Shown here: piece after piece, positions 18,485-27,469 of the stretch
How the letters are laid out: the number at the start of each line of letters is the position of its first letter
Numbering within the stretch: position 1 is the first letter of the stretch
DNA from: Thiomicrorhabdus sp.
GTDB taxonomy: Bacteria > Pseudomonadota > Gammaproteobacteria > Thiomicrospirales > Thiomicrospiraceae
NCBI GenBank assembly: GCA_015487015.1
Contig: WFQP01000140.1
Coordinates: 1-56,130, forward strand
DNA: 56,130 nucleotides
Direction: 5' to 3'
The notes under the pieces: model-generated
Databases searched by the model: none
Told to the model about the DNA's origin: nothing
The model's input: only the letters and a program-made list of their open reading frames with translations
Made by a program: the position numbers and the translations under genes

Positions 18485-20227
18485 ATGATCGATCCACACA
18501 CGCTATATCTCTATAAAAGACTGCTCACCTACATCAAACCCTACTGGAAAGTGGTGGCGATTACCTTGGTGGCATTAGTTATTGCAGCCGCAATGGAGCC
18601 GTTAATGCCCGCGTTGCTAAAACCTTTAATTGATGACAGTTTAATCGGCAAAGACCCCGATGCCATTATGATGATCCCCATCTATATTATGATCGTCTTT
18701 ATTGTCAAAGGGTTTGCTGAGTACGCCAGTAAACTTGCCAGTGAGTGGGTGGCACATAAAGCCATTTTAAATATTCGTGCCGAAATGTTTGCCAAAATTA
18801 ATAACCTTCCGCAACAAGCCCATCATGAATACACCACCGGCAGATTGCTATCTAAAATCACGTACGATGTACCGCAAGTAGGTGCCTCTTTAAGCCAAGC
18901 ATGGATTGTGATTATTCGCGACACCCTAATTATTTTAGGGCTTCTCGGATTTTTACTGTACACCTCTTGGCAACTGACCTTACTGATGCTCATTATTGGC
19001 CCGGTGATCGCCTTTATCATTAATCGTGCCAGTCGACTCATGCGTAAATCCAGTAAAGAGATGCAACACAGCATGGGGGAGCTCACGCAACGTTTAGAAG
19101 AGGGACTCAACGGCCATAAAGAGATCAAAATTTACGGCGCCGAAAAGTACGAGCAAAAACGCTTTTTTGATTCCGCAGAAACCCTTAGAAAACATACCAT
19201 GGACGTAGTGAGAGTCTCAGCCGCCAATGTACCCCTTGTTCAGATGCTGGCCGCGATTGCACTCGCAGGTGTACTGTATGTCGCCTCTGAAATGTCGGCA
19301 CAAGGTGCGTTTACTCCAGGGGAGTTTATCGCCTTTATTACCGCGATGGCGATGATTTTTGAACCGATCCGCCGCCTCACCAATATCAACGTCGTGATCC
19401 AAAAAGGGATGGCCGCCGCAGAGAGTATTTTTGAATTACTCGATCAACTGGATGAAGCCAATGACGGGACAAAAAAACTGGACAATCCTCAAGGAAAAAT
19501 CACCTTTAAAGCGGTTGATTTTCAATACCCTAATACCGATAAACCTGCACTGCAAAACTTTAACCTAACGCTTCCTGCCAAAAAAACTACCGCCTTAGTG
19601 GGCGCCTCTGGCAGTGGTAAAACCACCCTTGCCAATTTAATCAGTCGTTTTTACCTCCCCACCTCGGGCGAAGTACTACTGGACGATACCCCGCTCAATG
19701 AACTGGAACTATTTCATTTACGCTCACAGATTGCGTACGTCAGTCAAAACGTAATTCTATTTAACGATACACTGGCGGCCAACATCGCTTACGGCCGCAC
19801 CGATATTTCTGAAGAGGACATTATTCACGCAGCCAAAGCCGCCTTTGCATGGGAGTTTATTGAAAAACTGCCTAACGGTCTAAGTACCGTCATTGGCGAC
19901 AACGGCGGTAGTTTATCGGGTGGTCAACGCCAACGCATCGCCATCGCCCGTGCCTTTTTAAAAAATGCGCCCATTTTAATTATGGATGAAGCCACCTCCG
20001 CACTCGACAATCAAAGTGAGCAAATGATCCAACAAGCGATGGAGACCCTCAAGCAAAACCGTACCGTGGTCATCATTGCACACCGTTTAAGCACCATCGA
20101 AAATGCCGACAACATTGTGGTACTCGACCACGGTTGTTTAATTGAACAGGGCACGCATACTCAGCTCTTACAAAAAAAAGGACACTACGCGAAGCTCTAT
20201 CAAAGCGGAGAGGAGTTCAGTGACTAA
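18485..20227 (+). CDS. msbA: Lipid A export ABC transporter ATP-binding/permease protein
   Basis: A 580-residue half-transporter: six membrane helices in the first 320 residues, then an ATPase with Walker [10 protein letters not shown] (373-381), signature [14 protein letters not shown] from about 477 and Walker [13 protein letters not shown]. MsbA flips lipid A-core across the inner membrane. The frame is open from 18410, but ATG 18485 gives the normal N-terminus and lies just after the phosphatase stop. It is followed by lpxL with overlap, so lipid A acylation and export genes are co-expressed. Confidence 0.93.
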   Translation: MIDPHTLYLYKRLLTYIKPYWKVVAITLVALVIAAAMEPLMPALLKPLIDDSLIGKDPDAIMMIPIYIMIVFIVKGFAEYASKLASEWVAHKAILNIRAEMFAKINNLPQQAHHEYTTGRLLSKITYDVPQVGASLSQAWIVIIRDTLIILGLLGFLLYTSWQLTLLMLIIGPVIAFIINRASRLMRKSSKEMQHSMGELTQRLEEGLNGHKEIKIYGAEKYEQKRFFDSAETLRKHTMDVVRVSAANVPLVQMLAAIALAGVLYVASEMSAQGAFTPGEFIAFITAMAMIFEPIRRLTNINVVIQKGMAAAESIFELLDQLDEANDGTKKLDNPQGKITFKAVDFQYPNTDKPALQNFNLTLPAKKTTALVGASGSGKTTLANLISRFYLPTSGEVLLDDTPLNELELFHLRSQIAYVSQNVILFNDTLAANIAYGRTDISEEDIIHAAKAAFAWEFIEKLPNGLSTVIGDNGGSLSGGQRQRIAIARAFLKNAPILIMDEATSALDNQSEQMIQQAMETLKQNRTVVIIAHRLSTIENADNIVVLDHGCLIEQGTHTQLLQKKGHYAKLYQSGEEFSD

Positions 20228-21164
20228 AAAATCTTCCCCCCCCTGTTTTAGCTATCGTTTTTTACTCCCTAAATATTGGGGAATTTGGATTGGAGTCGGC
20301 CTACTCAGGGTATTGAGTTTTACCCCCCTCTCCAAAAAAGAGTGCGTAGGCAAGGTGCTTGGCGGCTTACTTGGAAAGCTCGCCCCCAAACGCAAGCGTT
20401 TAGCGTTAGCTAATATTCAACTCTGCTTTCCTGAAAAAACAGCCAGCGAACAGCAGCAAATTCTAAAAGAGCATTTTGAATCACTCGGTATCGGTTTTAT
20501 GGAGATGGGGATGGTCTGGTGGGGCGATCACAAAAAAAATCACGCCCATGCGAAAGAGCGTCAATTGGTCACCTTTATTGGCGAAGCACACTTAAAAGCC
20601 GCACAAGCCAAAGGAAACGGAGTCTTAATTTTAGCCCCCCACTTCACCACCTTAGAGGTGACGGGTTTATTTGTCTCTTTTTTAACAAATTACCACGCCG
20701 TCTATCGCCCGCATGATAATCCCTTAATGGATTACCTTATTGCCAAAGGACGATCCATTCAATTCAGCGATGGCACACACGTTGACCCCGTCTCCAATGC
20801 CAATACACGTAAAATGCTTAAGGTACTGAAAGCGGGCGAAAGCATGACCTTTTTACCCGATCAACGCTACCGCGCCAAGGGCCATGTGGTGGTGCCCTTT
20901 TTTAACCACCCCACCAAAAGCAATCCCGCCACCTCCAAAATTGCCAAGCTAACGCAGTGTGCCATTGTGCCCACCTTTACTCGACGTTTAAACCACTTTC
21001 AATACCAAGTTGAATTTCTCCCCCCCCTAGAACACTTTCCCTCAGGCGATGATATCGCCGATACCGAACGACTGCACCAGCTTTACGAAACCGAAATACG
21101 CAACAACCCCGCACAATACCTTTGGGTGCATAATCGCTGGGATTTAAAAGACACCCCTAAGTAA
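20220..21164 (+). CDS. lpxL: Lipid A biosynthesis (KDO)2-lauroyl/myristoyl acyltransferase
   Basis: The true start is GTG 20220, overlapping the msbA stop, with AGGAG four bases before it (20211-20215); the protein is then 314 residues. The HX4E acyltransferase motif is APHFTTLE near residue 140, followed by [13 protein letters not shown] and the [15 protein letters not shown] segment. It adds a secondary acyl chain to Kdo2-lipid IVA. LpxL versus LpxM/LpxP cannot be settled by eye. A C8 tract (20236-20243) falls at codons 6-9, where slippage would abolish the protein, and another C8 (21020-21027) codes Pro-Pro in EFLPPLEHF. Confidence 0.9.
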   Translation: MTKKSSPPCFSYRFLLPKYWGIWIGVGLLRVLSFTPLSKKECVGKVLGGLLGKLAPKRKRLALANIQLCFPEKTASEQQQILKEHFESLGIGFMEMGMVWWGDHKKNHAHAKERQLVTFIGEAHLKAAQAKGNGVLILAPHFTTLEVTGLFVSFLTNYHAVYRPHDNPLMDYLIAKGRSIQFSDGTHVDPVSNANTRKMLKVLKAGESMTFLPDQRYRAKGHVVVPFFNHPTKSNPATSKIAKLTQCAIVPTFTRRLNHFQYQVEFLPPLEHFPSGDDIADTERLHQLYETEIRNNPAQYLWVHNRWDLKDTPK

Positions 21165-21314
21165 CAAGTGAGGGCATCTCTATGATAAATTAGATATGTC
21201 CTAAAAATAAAACCTACCTCATAACTTTTTAAGACTTAATCCCCCCATCCCTCTTATTTAGATTAAAATACTTTAAATTCAAATGCATAATCTATTTTAA
21301 AAGGACAATACATC

Positions 21315-21938
21315 ATGCTCAAAAAAGCCTCGATAACAGCACTGCTTTTAACTGCATTAACCGCCCTATCCCCCATCAGTCACGCAGAAGAAGATGACCT
21401 TATTCAGCCAGAAGTTCAAATGGATCAAAACGTCAATGATGCCGAGTATAAACTTACCATTGCCGCATTTCATAATGCCAAATCGGGTCAGTTTTTTGAC
21501 CATGCCTATGGATTTGCCGTCTTTCCAACTATTGGTAAAGTCGGGTTTGTAGTAGGTGGCGCTTACGGTGAAGGCCGAGTCTATGAGCAAGGAAAATACA
21601 AAGGGCAAGTCAGCATGGTACAAGCCTCTATTGGCTGGCAGTTTGGGGGGCAAGCCTTTAGCCAGATCATCTTCTTTCAAGACCAACGCGCTTATGACGA
21701 ATTTACCAGTGGTAACTTTGAATTTGGTGCCGCAGCCTCAGCCGTCGTTATTAACGCAGGAATTGCCGCAGAAGCCTCAACCAAAGGCACCTCGGCCAGT
21801 GCTAATGCTGGTAATAAACACCTAAAAACAGAGGGACAATACTATAAAGGTATGGCCGTATTTACCTTGGCAAAAGGGGGCTTAATGTACGAAGCCGTTT
21901 TAAGTGGTCAAAAATTTACATTTACCCCTTACTACTAA
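21315..21938 (+). CDS. Secreted SYLF-domain (Ysc84-like) lipid-binding protein
   Basis: A 207-residue protein with a signal peptide (about 1-24, ending SHA before EEDD). The SYLF domain follows: AYGFAVFPTIGKVGFVVGGAYGEGRVY and the SMVQASIGWQFGGQAFSQIIFFQDQRAYDEFTSG block. In eukaryotes the domain binds phosphoinositides; in bacteria its members are periplasmic or outer-membrane proteins of unknown function. AAAAGGA lies before ATG. It is followed after 24 bases by a small membrane protein gene, probably on the same transcript. Confidence 0.85.
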   Translation: MLKKASITALLLTALTALSPISHAEEDDLIQPEVQMDQNVNDAEYKLTIAAFHNAKSGQFFDHAYGFAVFPTIGKVGFVVGGAYGEGRVYEQGKYKGQVSMVQASIGWQFGGQAFSQIIFFQDQRAYDEFTSGNFEFGAAASAVVINAGIAAEASTKGTSASANAGNKHLKTEGQYYKGMAVFTLAKGGLMYEAVLSGQKFTFTPYY

Positions 21939-21962
21939 CCCCCTGACAGAGAACAAAAATAG

Positions 21963-22301
21963 ATGGACTTTACACCGTTAATCGATTTTATCCTGCCCAT
22001 TGCTGACTGGCTACAAGGTTACTTATATGAAATTGGACTTGCCATGGTTTCAACCTTACTGGTCATTTATGGCTCGGATATTTTAGGCTTAATCAAAAAA
22101 CAAATTGGAGGTGTTCAGCCCTTTTTACGCTTAACCCTTTTCATCATTTTTTGTGCCTTTGGCTTTGCCTTTTTAACCAGTTTTTTAACCCCATTAATCA
22201 CTGGGCTTCTGCACCAAGTAGACGTAATTTGGTTACCCTTAATTATTTTAGTGACTTTTTATGCCATTGGTTTTTTGGCTCGAAAAAAAGGTTTTATTTA
22301 A
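21963..22301 (+). CDS. Small inner-membrane protein (DUF3392-like)
   Basis: A 112-residue protein with three hydrophobic helices (about 26-45, 57-80 and 88-106). YEIGLAMVSTLLVIYGSDILGLIKKQI resembles DUF3392 membrane proteins of gammaproteobacteria, whose function is unknown. The call rests on overall layout and is moderate. Its stop codon overlaps the first base of a 161-bp palindromic element. Confidence 0.65.
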   Translation: MDFTPLIDFILPIADWLQGYLYEIGLAMVSTLLVIYGSDILGLIKKQIGGVQPFLRLTLFIIFCAFGFAFLTSFLTPLITGLLHQVDVIWLPLIILVTFYAIGFLARKKGFI

Positions 22302-22461
22302 GAGCCCTTTGTATGAAAGGGGAACGAAGGAAAAAAGAGATAAAATTTGACTAATTGAGGCGAAAAACGCAGGGAATAGCTAGCTATTCACAAGATTTTC
22401 AACAAAAATCAGGCGTATTTTAGCCTTTTTTATCCGTCCATCCTTTCGTACAAAAGACTCT
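22301..22461. mobile_element. MITE-like 161-bp imperfect palindrome
   Basis: The outer arms match at 17 of 20 positions: AGAGCCCTTTGTATGAAAGG (22301-22320) and the complement of CCTTTCGTACAAAAGACTCT (22442-22461). Inside are a second pair of arms (AGGCGAAAAACGC at 22358-22370 with GCGTATTTTAGCCT at 22413-22426) and a perfect 16-bp palindrome GAATAGCTAGCTATTC at 22374-22389. Nothing is coded. Structure and size fit a non-autonomous inverted-repeat element. A TTTTTT run at 22426-22431 could also let it act as a terminator for the upstream genes. Confidence 0.6.
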
Positions 22462-22472
22462 CTAAGAATATT

Positions 22473-22515
22473 AAAAAAAAACCGCGGGTCTCAAATTGAA
22501 ACCAACGGTTTTTTA
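22473..22515. terminator. Bidirectional intrinsic terminator
   Basis: A8CCG (from 22473) pairs with CGGT6 (ending near 22515) around an inner imperfect stem (GGTCTC / GAAACC). It sits between the convergent membrane-protein gene and ppiC. For the minus strand the A-run becomes a U-run, so it most likely ends ppiC transcripts. Confidence 0.6.
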
Positions 22516-22561
22516 ACATAAAACGAATCTTTTTTAGGCTCCATCAGAGCCATTACAAAAA

Positions 22562-22843
22562 CTAATCTGTTCGACTGGTCACTTCTAACAAGTGATAACC
22601 AAATTGAGTTTTCACAGGCCCTTCAACCGATCCAATCTCTGCGCTAAAAACGACTTTATCAAATTCAGGTACCATCATTCCTGGACCAAACTCACCTAAA
22701 TCGCCACCAGACTTTCCTGACGGACAGCTTGAGTGCTCTTTTGCCACATCGGCAAAATCTGTTCCACTGTTAATTTGATCTTTTAATTCGTTACATTTTT
22801 CTTCACTGTCTACCAAAATATGGCGTGCGGTTGCTACGGTCAT
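22562..22843 (-). CDS. ppiC: Peptidyl-prolyl cis-trans isomerase C (parvulin)
   Basis: From ATG 22843 the protein is 93 residues, the length of E. coli PpiC, and AAAGGA lies upstream; an earlier in-frame start at 22879 would add 12 residues unlike the family. Motifs: ARHILVDSEEKC near the start, SSCPSGKSGGDLGEFGPGMMVPEFDKVVF and TQFGYHLLEV, the full small-parvulin fold. It is a cytoplasmic prolyl isomerase that assists folding. Confidence 0.93.
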   Translation of the reverse strand: MTVATARHILVDSEEKCNELKDQINSGTDFADVAKEHSSCPSGKSGGDLGEFGPGMMVPEFDKVVFSAEIGSVEGPVKTQFGYHLLEVTSRTD

Positions 22844-22950
22844 AAGAGTGTCCTTTTTTAAATACAAAATAAATCCCAAACATATATTAAGGGCTAAAAA
22901 AAGATATTCAAGCCTTAACCCTGTTTAAATAAATGCGCACCCCTTACAAT

Positions 22951-23048
22951 CCAGACACAGAAACACGAATAAGAGTACAATCAATTGAATTTGCTAGGTA
23001 CGTCAAGGCTTTGTGCTATAAGCGTATTTTCTCTGTGTGGATTTGGGT
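22951..23048. repeat. Dispersed intergenic repeat, copy A (upstream of mvaA)
   Basis: Shares GARTTTGCTARGTAC (22987-23001) and a block CTATAARCGTATTTTCT-N6-GGATTWGGGT (23016-23048) with 54316-54396. The outer parts CCAGACACAGAAACACGAAT and CGTATTTTCTCTGTGTGG form an imperfect inverted repeat. The right end abuts the TATAAT before mvaA. Confidence 0.5.
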
Positions 23049-23053
23049 ATAAT
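23048..23053 (+). promoter_or_regulatory. TATAAT -10 element immediately before mvaA
   Basis: A perfect TATAAT lies seven bases before ATG 23061, and a poor -35 (TATTTT, 23025-23030) sits 17 bases upstream. If used, transcription would begin at or next to the ATG, giving a leaderless mRNA. Confidence 0.45.
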
Positions 23054-23060
23054 ACCCGTC

Positions 23061-24113
23061 ATGAAAAAAGACAACCTTCCCCTTATTCAGTACGCGTCCA
23101 TCCCTATGCAATCCGTAGGCCCCTTCAAACTGATTGGCGATGTAGAAGTCGATGATTTAATGGTGCCCATGGCCACCTATGAATCCCCTCTATGGCCATC
23201 GGTAGCCCGTGGTGCACGCGTTTCCGCACACGCAGGTGGCATTCGTGTGACCGTGATGGATGAGCGCATGACACGCTCTGTCTTACTTGAAGCACCCAAT
23301 GCCAGCATTGCACGACAACACTTAAAAGACATTCAATCAAGGCATGCCGACCTACAAACCGTTGTAGCAAAAACCAGCCGTTTTGCCAAATTGATCGATA
23401 CCCACTACCAGGTGGTTGGCAATCTAATTTACCTTCGATTAGAATTTAATACTGGCGATGCCTCCGGTCATAACATGGCCACGAATGCAGCCGACCAGTT
23501 AATTCCATGGCTATTAACCACCTACCCAGATCTACAGTACGTCTCTATTTCGGCTAATTATTGCACCGATAAAAAAGTTTCGGCTGTCAACGGTATTTTA
23601 GGGCGCGGAAAATACGTGGTCTGTGAAACCACCATTCCTAGAAAGCTCTGCCAACGCTTCTTAAAAACAACGCCTGAAGCGCTGGTGGACTTACACATCA
23701 AAAAAAATCTTATCGGCAGCATCGTATCAGGCGGGTTACGAACCGCCAATGCACATGTGGCCAATATGCTTTTAGGGTTTTACCTCGCTACAGGTCAAGA
23801 TGCTGCCAATATTGTAGAAGGCTCTCAGTCCATTAATCACGTTGAAGTCACCAAAGAGGGCGACCTCTATTTTTCAACCACTCTGCCCAACTTAATTGTC
23901 GGCACCGTCGGCAATGGAAAAGGGCTTGATTTTGTGCTCCGTAACTTAGAACAACTGGGGTGTACTCAAACGGATGTAAGCCCCGGCACCAATGCTCGCC
24001 GCCTCGCTTGCATTGCAGGCGCAACGGCCTTTTGTGGCGAGCTGTCACTGCTGGCAGCACAAACCAACCCGGGTGAACTCATGGAAACCCATCTTAAGCT
24101 TGAACGCCGTTAA
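23061..24113 (+). CDS. mvaA: Hydroxymethylglutaryl-CoA reductase
   Basis: A 350-residue enzyme that makes mevalonate from HMG-CoA. The four catalytic residues are in family context: Glu in MATYESP, Lys in NYCTDKK, Asp in ATGQDAAN and the C-terminal His in METHLKLE. SISANYCTDKKVSAVNGILGRGK resembles class I (eukaryote/archaea-type) rather than class II enzymes, and the protein is at the short end for class I. GTG 23037 is an alternative start eight codons earlier, but it would place the TATAAT inside the gene. It is the first gene of the mevalonate operon, followed after 10 bases by the isomerase gene. Confidence 0.92.
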   Translation: MKKDNLPLIQYASIPMQSVGPFKLIGDVEVDDLMVPMATYESPLWPSVARGARVSAHAGGIRVTVMDERMTRSVLLEAPNASIARQHLKDIQSRHADLQTVVAKTSRFAKLIDTHYQVVGNLIYLRLEFNTGDASGHNMATNAADQLIPWLLTTYPDLQYVSISANYCTDKKVSAVNGILGRGKYVVCETTIPRKLCQRFLKTTPEALVDLHIKKNLIGSIVSGGLRTANAHVANMLLGFYLATGQDAANIVEGSQSINHVEVTKEGDLYFSTTLPNLIVGTVGNGKGLDFVLRNLEQLGCTQTDVSPGTNARRLACIAGATAFCGELSLLAAQTNPGELMETHLKLERR

Positions 24114-24123
24114 GAAATATTCA

Positions 24124-25176
24124 ATGAGCCATAAAATGCCTACACCCTCTCGAGCCTCACAACAAATTACCCAACGCAAACAAGATCACATTGATGCCAT
24201 GTTGCAAGACGCTCAAATAGAGCGCAATCAAAGTGAGTTTTCAGCTCTACGGTTAATGCACCGAGGCCTGCCTGAGTGCGACATTAAGCAGATTCATACC
24301 GCCACCCAATTCTTAAACAAACCCATCGCCTTTCCCTTTTTAATTGCGTCCATGACCGGGGGAGCGGCTCAAAATTTAGGCCAAATTAATCGTCACTTGG
24401 CCGAAGCCGCCGAAGCCTGTCAAGTTCCCATGGCCGTTGGTTCCCAAAGAGCGATGATGCTCGACTCTGCGGCAAAACAAACCTTTGCTTTACGTCAGTA
24501 CGCCCCAACCGTGCCATTAATTGCCAACTTAGGCGCTGTGCAGCTCAATTACGGTTTTGGTGTGGATGAGGCAAAACGAGCCATTGAAACCTTAGAAGCC
24601 GATGCACTCTATCTTCACCTCAACCCGCTGCAAGAGATTATTCAGCCCGAAGGAGATACCAATTTTTTAGGCTTAGCGGACAAAATTCATCAACTCTCTC
24701 AACAGATAGACGTTCCCATTATTCTCAAAGAGGTGGGCGCTGGGCTCGCCCCTCAAGATATTGAGCTTGGTTTACAAGCAGGGATTCAGCACTTTGATCT
24801 CGCGGGTCGAGGCGGTACGTCTTGGAGCCGAATTGAAGCCCATCGAGCCGATAACCCATTAGGATTTACCTTTCAAGACTGGGGCTTAACCACCCTTGAA
24901 GCCCTGAAACTGAGCCAACCCTACCAAAAAAATGCCTTTTTTATTGCCAGTGGTGGCATACGAAACGGCATAGATATGATAAAAGCTGTTATAATGGGCG
25001 GTCGTTTATGTGGGGTCGCGGCGCCTTTGCTAAAACCCGCATTAAGTTCAACCGAGCAGGTTGTGGACTGCATTGAGCAATTTAAACAAGAATTTACCAC
25101 TGCACAATTTTTACTCGGTATCCAAAACATGGATGACCTACATTTAAATAACGCTTTATTTATACCCAATATGTAA
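24124..25176 (+). CDS. fni: Type 2 isopentenyl-diphosphate delta-isomerase (FMN-dependent)
   Basis: From ATG 24124 the protein is 350 residues; the longer open frame from 23992 lies inside mvaA and is not used. Motifs: IASMTGGAAQNLGQIN, VGSQRAMM, LHLNPLQEIIQPEGD (substrate and Mg binding), KEVGAGLAP, DLAGRGGTSWSRIE and ASGGIRNGIDMIKA (FMN phosphate site). It interconverts IPP and DMAPP using reduced FMN. Placement within the mevalonate operon matches its role, as this route makes only IPP. Confidence 0.93.
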   Translation: MSHKMPTPSRASQQITQRKQDHIDAMLQDAQIERNQSEFSALRLMHRGLPECDIKQIHTATQFLNKPIAFPFLIASMTGGAAQNLGQINRHLAEAAEACQVPMAVGSQRAMMLDSAAKQTFALRQYAPTVPLIANLGAVQLNYGFGVDEAKRAIETLEADALYLHLNPLQEIIQPEGDTNFLGLADKIHQLSQQIDVPIILKEVGAGLAPQDIELGLQAGIQHFDLAGRGGTSWSRIEAHRADNPLGFTFQDWGLTTLEALKLSQPYQKNAFFIASGGIRNGIDMIKAVIMGGRLCGVAAPLLKPALSSTEQVVDCIEQFKQEFTTAQFLLGIQNMDDLHLNNALFIPNM

Positions 25177-25236
25177 CTTTACACAAAGATGAAATAAAGC
25201 CTTTAGATAACATACAGAAAAGAATCCGCTCTAACT

Positions 25237-26409
25237 ATGAAAGTAGGTATTGATTTACTCCATTTTGCAACGGCAGACCATTACTTAGGGTTAGACACCT
25301 TTGCGGCCGAAAAAAAACTTGATGTAGACAAGTTCTATATTGGTATTGGACAAGAAAAAATGTCCATCGCTCCGCCAGATGAAGATGTCGTAACGTTGGC
25401 AGCCAAAGCGGCTGCACCTATTTTAGAGCAAATAGACCGCAATGAAATTACAGCGGTACTGTTTGCAACCGAAACAGGTGTCGATCAATCAAAGTCTGCA
25501 GCTGTTTTTCTACACGGTTTATTAGGGCTGTCTAAACGCTGTCGGGTGGTGGAATTTAAACACGCCTGCTATGCGGGTGCAGCGGCCTTGCAAATGGCCA
25601 CCACCATGATTCGCGCCAACCCAAAAGAGAAAGTGTTGGTCATTGCGGCTGATATTGCTAAATACGACATCGACACTTCCGCCGAAGCTACCCAAGGATG
25701 TGGTGCTGTAGCCATGCTGATTACCAAATCTCCTCGTATCATCGAAATTGAAGTCGGCTCCGGTTACTTTACCGATGACGTTATGGATTTTTGGCGTCCC
25801 AATCACCGCACCACTGCACTGGTAGATGGTAAGTACTCCACCAAAGTTTATTTAAATAGCCTCAAACAAACATGGGATCATTTTACCGAGCAAACAGGTA
25901 AAACTTTTGAAGACATTGATTACTTCTGTTACCACATTCCCTTTACCAAAATGGCCGACAAAGCACACCAAACACTGATTCGAAAAACAGGTGCTAACGT
26001 AACGCCTGCAGAATTTGAAGCACAAACCCTCCCTAGCCAACGCTACAATCGAATTATTGGTAACAGCTACAGCGCCTCGTTGTTTGTCAGTTTTATCTCT
26101 CTACTTGACCACCTAACGGAAAACATTGAGAACAAACGTGTCAGCTTTTTTAGTTATGGTTCTGGCTGTGTGGCCGAGTTTTTTACCGGCGTGATGCAAC
26201 CCGGTTATCAATCGCTGCTCATGACAGAAGATCATCAGGCACAAATATCTCAAAGAACCTCTCTGACCTATGCGCAGTATTTAGCCTTTTACCACACAAA
26301 CGAATCACAAGAAGAGAACATCGTTTATGCGCAAAGCAATCGTGGAGATTATCGTTTAGCGGGGATTGAAAACTACAAGCGTTGTTACCAGAGAACTGAA
26401 AACGAATAG
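25237..26409 (+). CDS. mvaS: Hydroxymethylglutaryl-CoA synthase
   Basis: A 390-residue thiolase-fold enzyme that condenses acetoacetyl-CoA and acetyl-CoA. Catalytic Glu79 (ATETGVD), Cys111 (FKHACYAGAA) and a His in CYHIPFTKMADKAH are at the positions known for bacterial MvaS. C-terminal NSYSASLFVSFISLL and SYGSGCVAEFF complete the pattern. The 60-base gap before it is the longest in the operon. No acetoacetyl-CoA thiolase gene is in the window, so that step must come from elsewhere. Confidence 0.95.
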   Translation: MKVGIDLLHFATADHYLGLDTFAAEKKLDVDKFYIGIGQEKMSIAPPDEDVVTLAAKAAAPILEQIDRNEITAVLFATETGVDQSKSAAVFLHGLLGLSKRCRVVEFKHACYAGAAALQMATTMIRANPKEKVLVIAADIAKYDIDTSAEATQGCGAVAMLITKSPRIIEIEVGSGYFTDDVMDFWRPNHRTTALVDGKYSTKVYLNSLKQTWDHFTEQTGKTFEDIDYFCYHIPFTKMADKAHQTLIRKTGANVTPAEFEAQTLPSQRYNRIIGNSYSASLFVSFISLLDHLTENIENKRVSFFSYGSGCVAEFFTGVMQPGYQSLLMTEDHQAQISQRTSLTYAQYLAFYHTNESQEENIVYAQSNRGDYRLAGIENYKRCYQRTENE

Positions 26410-26428
26410 ACAACGAATCCAAAACACT

Positions 26429-27469
26429 ATGAAAACCTACTGCTCAGTGCCGGCAAAATTGATACTTTCAGGCGAACACGCGGTGTTGTATCAATGCCCA
26501 GCACTCAGTATGGCGATTGATCTGCCCACCCACTGCTGGACAGAACACCACCCAAATCATTCACCCTCTCTGCACTTTGAACTGTGTGATTTTGCACAGA
26601 AGCATACGCTCTCTCTTGCCGAATACCGTCAACAAGCCCAAAAAATAGAAGCGCGCTATCAATCATTTGTACACCACCAATTTCCCATTCAAAACGTATT
26701 AACTCAACCGATCGAGCTGATACTCTGCACGTTACACCACTTTGAAACACATTTTGACCACATTCAGCCATTCGACACAGGAAGCTGGTCATTTAAAATT
26801 CAATCCGACACCCCAATTGGCAGAGGGTTAGGCAGCTCTGCAGCTGTGATAGTGAGTTTACTGGGCGCTTTAATTAAATACCACTCTTTGAGCGTTTGCC
26901 CCAAAGAGCTACTTAAGCTCGCACAACAGATTGAAGCACGTCAACACGGTCACTCCAGTGGCATTGACCCCGCCACACTTATTTACGCAGGCTTATTGCA
27001 GTATCAAATCAATCAAGCGATTCAGCCAATAATTTCCCCCCCCCTTAATGCTTGGTTAATCGATACAGGCACACCCGAAAGCAGCACAGGCGAATGCGTG
27101 ATGGCCGTTAAATCGCAACATCAGCATAATCTCGCTCTATGGCAAACCTTTCGTACCACCACCCAAACCATTGCCTCAGCCATTCAACACAGTGAATGGC
27201 ATAACTTGCAAAAAGGCATCCTTGAAAACCATCAGCTCTTAATTCAAATTGGCGTGGTGCCTGAACAGATTCAAACCTTTATTGCTGCACTGCACACACA
27301 ATACGATGCTGCGGCTAAAATTTGTGGTGCAGGCTCCATTACAGGCAAACAAGCTGGGGTTATTTTATGCCTCAGTAACAGCAACCCAACCGAACTGTGT
27401 CACACTTACGGCTACCATTGCCGAGCCATCACACTCCAACAACAAGGACTCACTTGTGAATTCATCTAA
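26429..27469 (+). CDS. mvaK1: Mevalonate kinase (GHMP kinase)
   Basis: From ATG 26429 (19 bases after mvaS) the protein is 346 residues. GHMP motif 1 is SVPAKLILSGEHAVLYQCPALSMAI and motif 2 is PIGRGLGSSAAVIVSLLGAL. The segment IEARQHGHSSGIDPATLIYAG matches the mevalonate kinase HG-x-SGID site. Motif 3 is unusual (KICGAGSITGKQAGVILCL instead of a Gly-rich GAGGGG loop). A C9 tract at 27036-27044 codes ISPPLNAW. Phosphomevalonate kinase is the alternative, but the HG-SGID site favours mevalonate kinase. Confidence 0.85.
   Translation: MKTYCSVPAKLILSGEHAVLYQCPALSMAIDLPTHCWTEHHPNHSPSLHFELCDFAQKHTLSLAEYRQQAQKIEARYQSFVHHQFPIQNVLTQPIELILCTLHHFETHFDHIQPFDTGSWSFKIQSDTPIGRGLGSSAAVIVSLLGALIKYHSLSVCPKELLKLAQQIEARQHGHSSGIDPATLIYAGLLQYQINQAIQPIISPPLNAWLIDTGTPESSTGECVMAVKSQHQHNLALWQTFRTTTQTIASAIQHSEWHNLQKGILENHQLLIQIGVVPEQIQTFIAALHTQYDAAAKICGAGSITGKQAGVILCLSNSNPTELCHTYGYHCRAITLQQQGLTCEFI

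Noticed and set aside
21645-21650. Runs of six C or G (such as here, 20323, 20635, 27730)
   Set aside because: Six-base runs are common enough by chance and often lack the TTTCT flank, so they were not counted in the motif.
23992-24123. Upstream extension of the IPP isomerase frame
   Set aside because: It lies inside mvaA; ATG 24124 gives the normal N-terminus.
27249-27455. Upstream extension of the second GHMP kinase frame
   Set aside because: It lies within mvaK1 in another frame; GTG 27456 has a good ribosome site.
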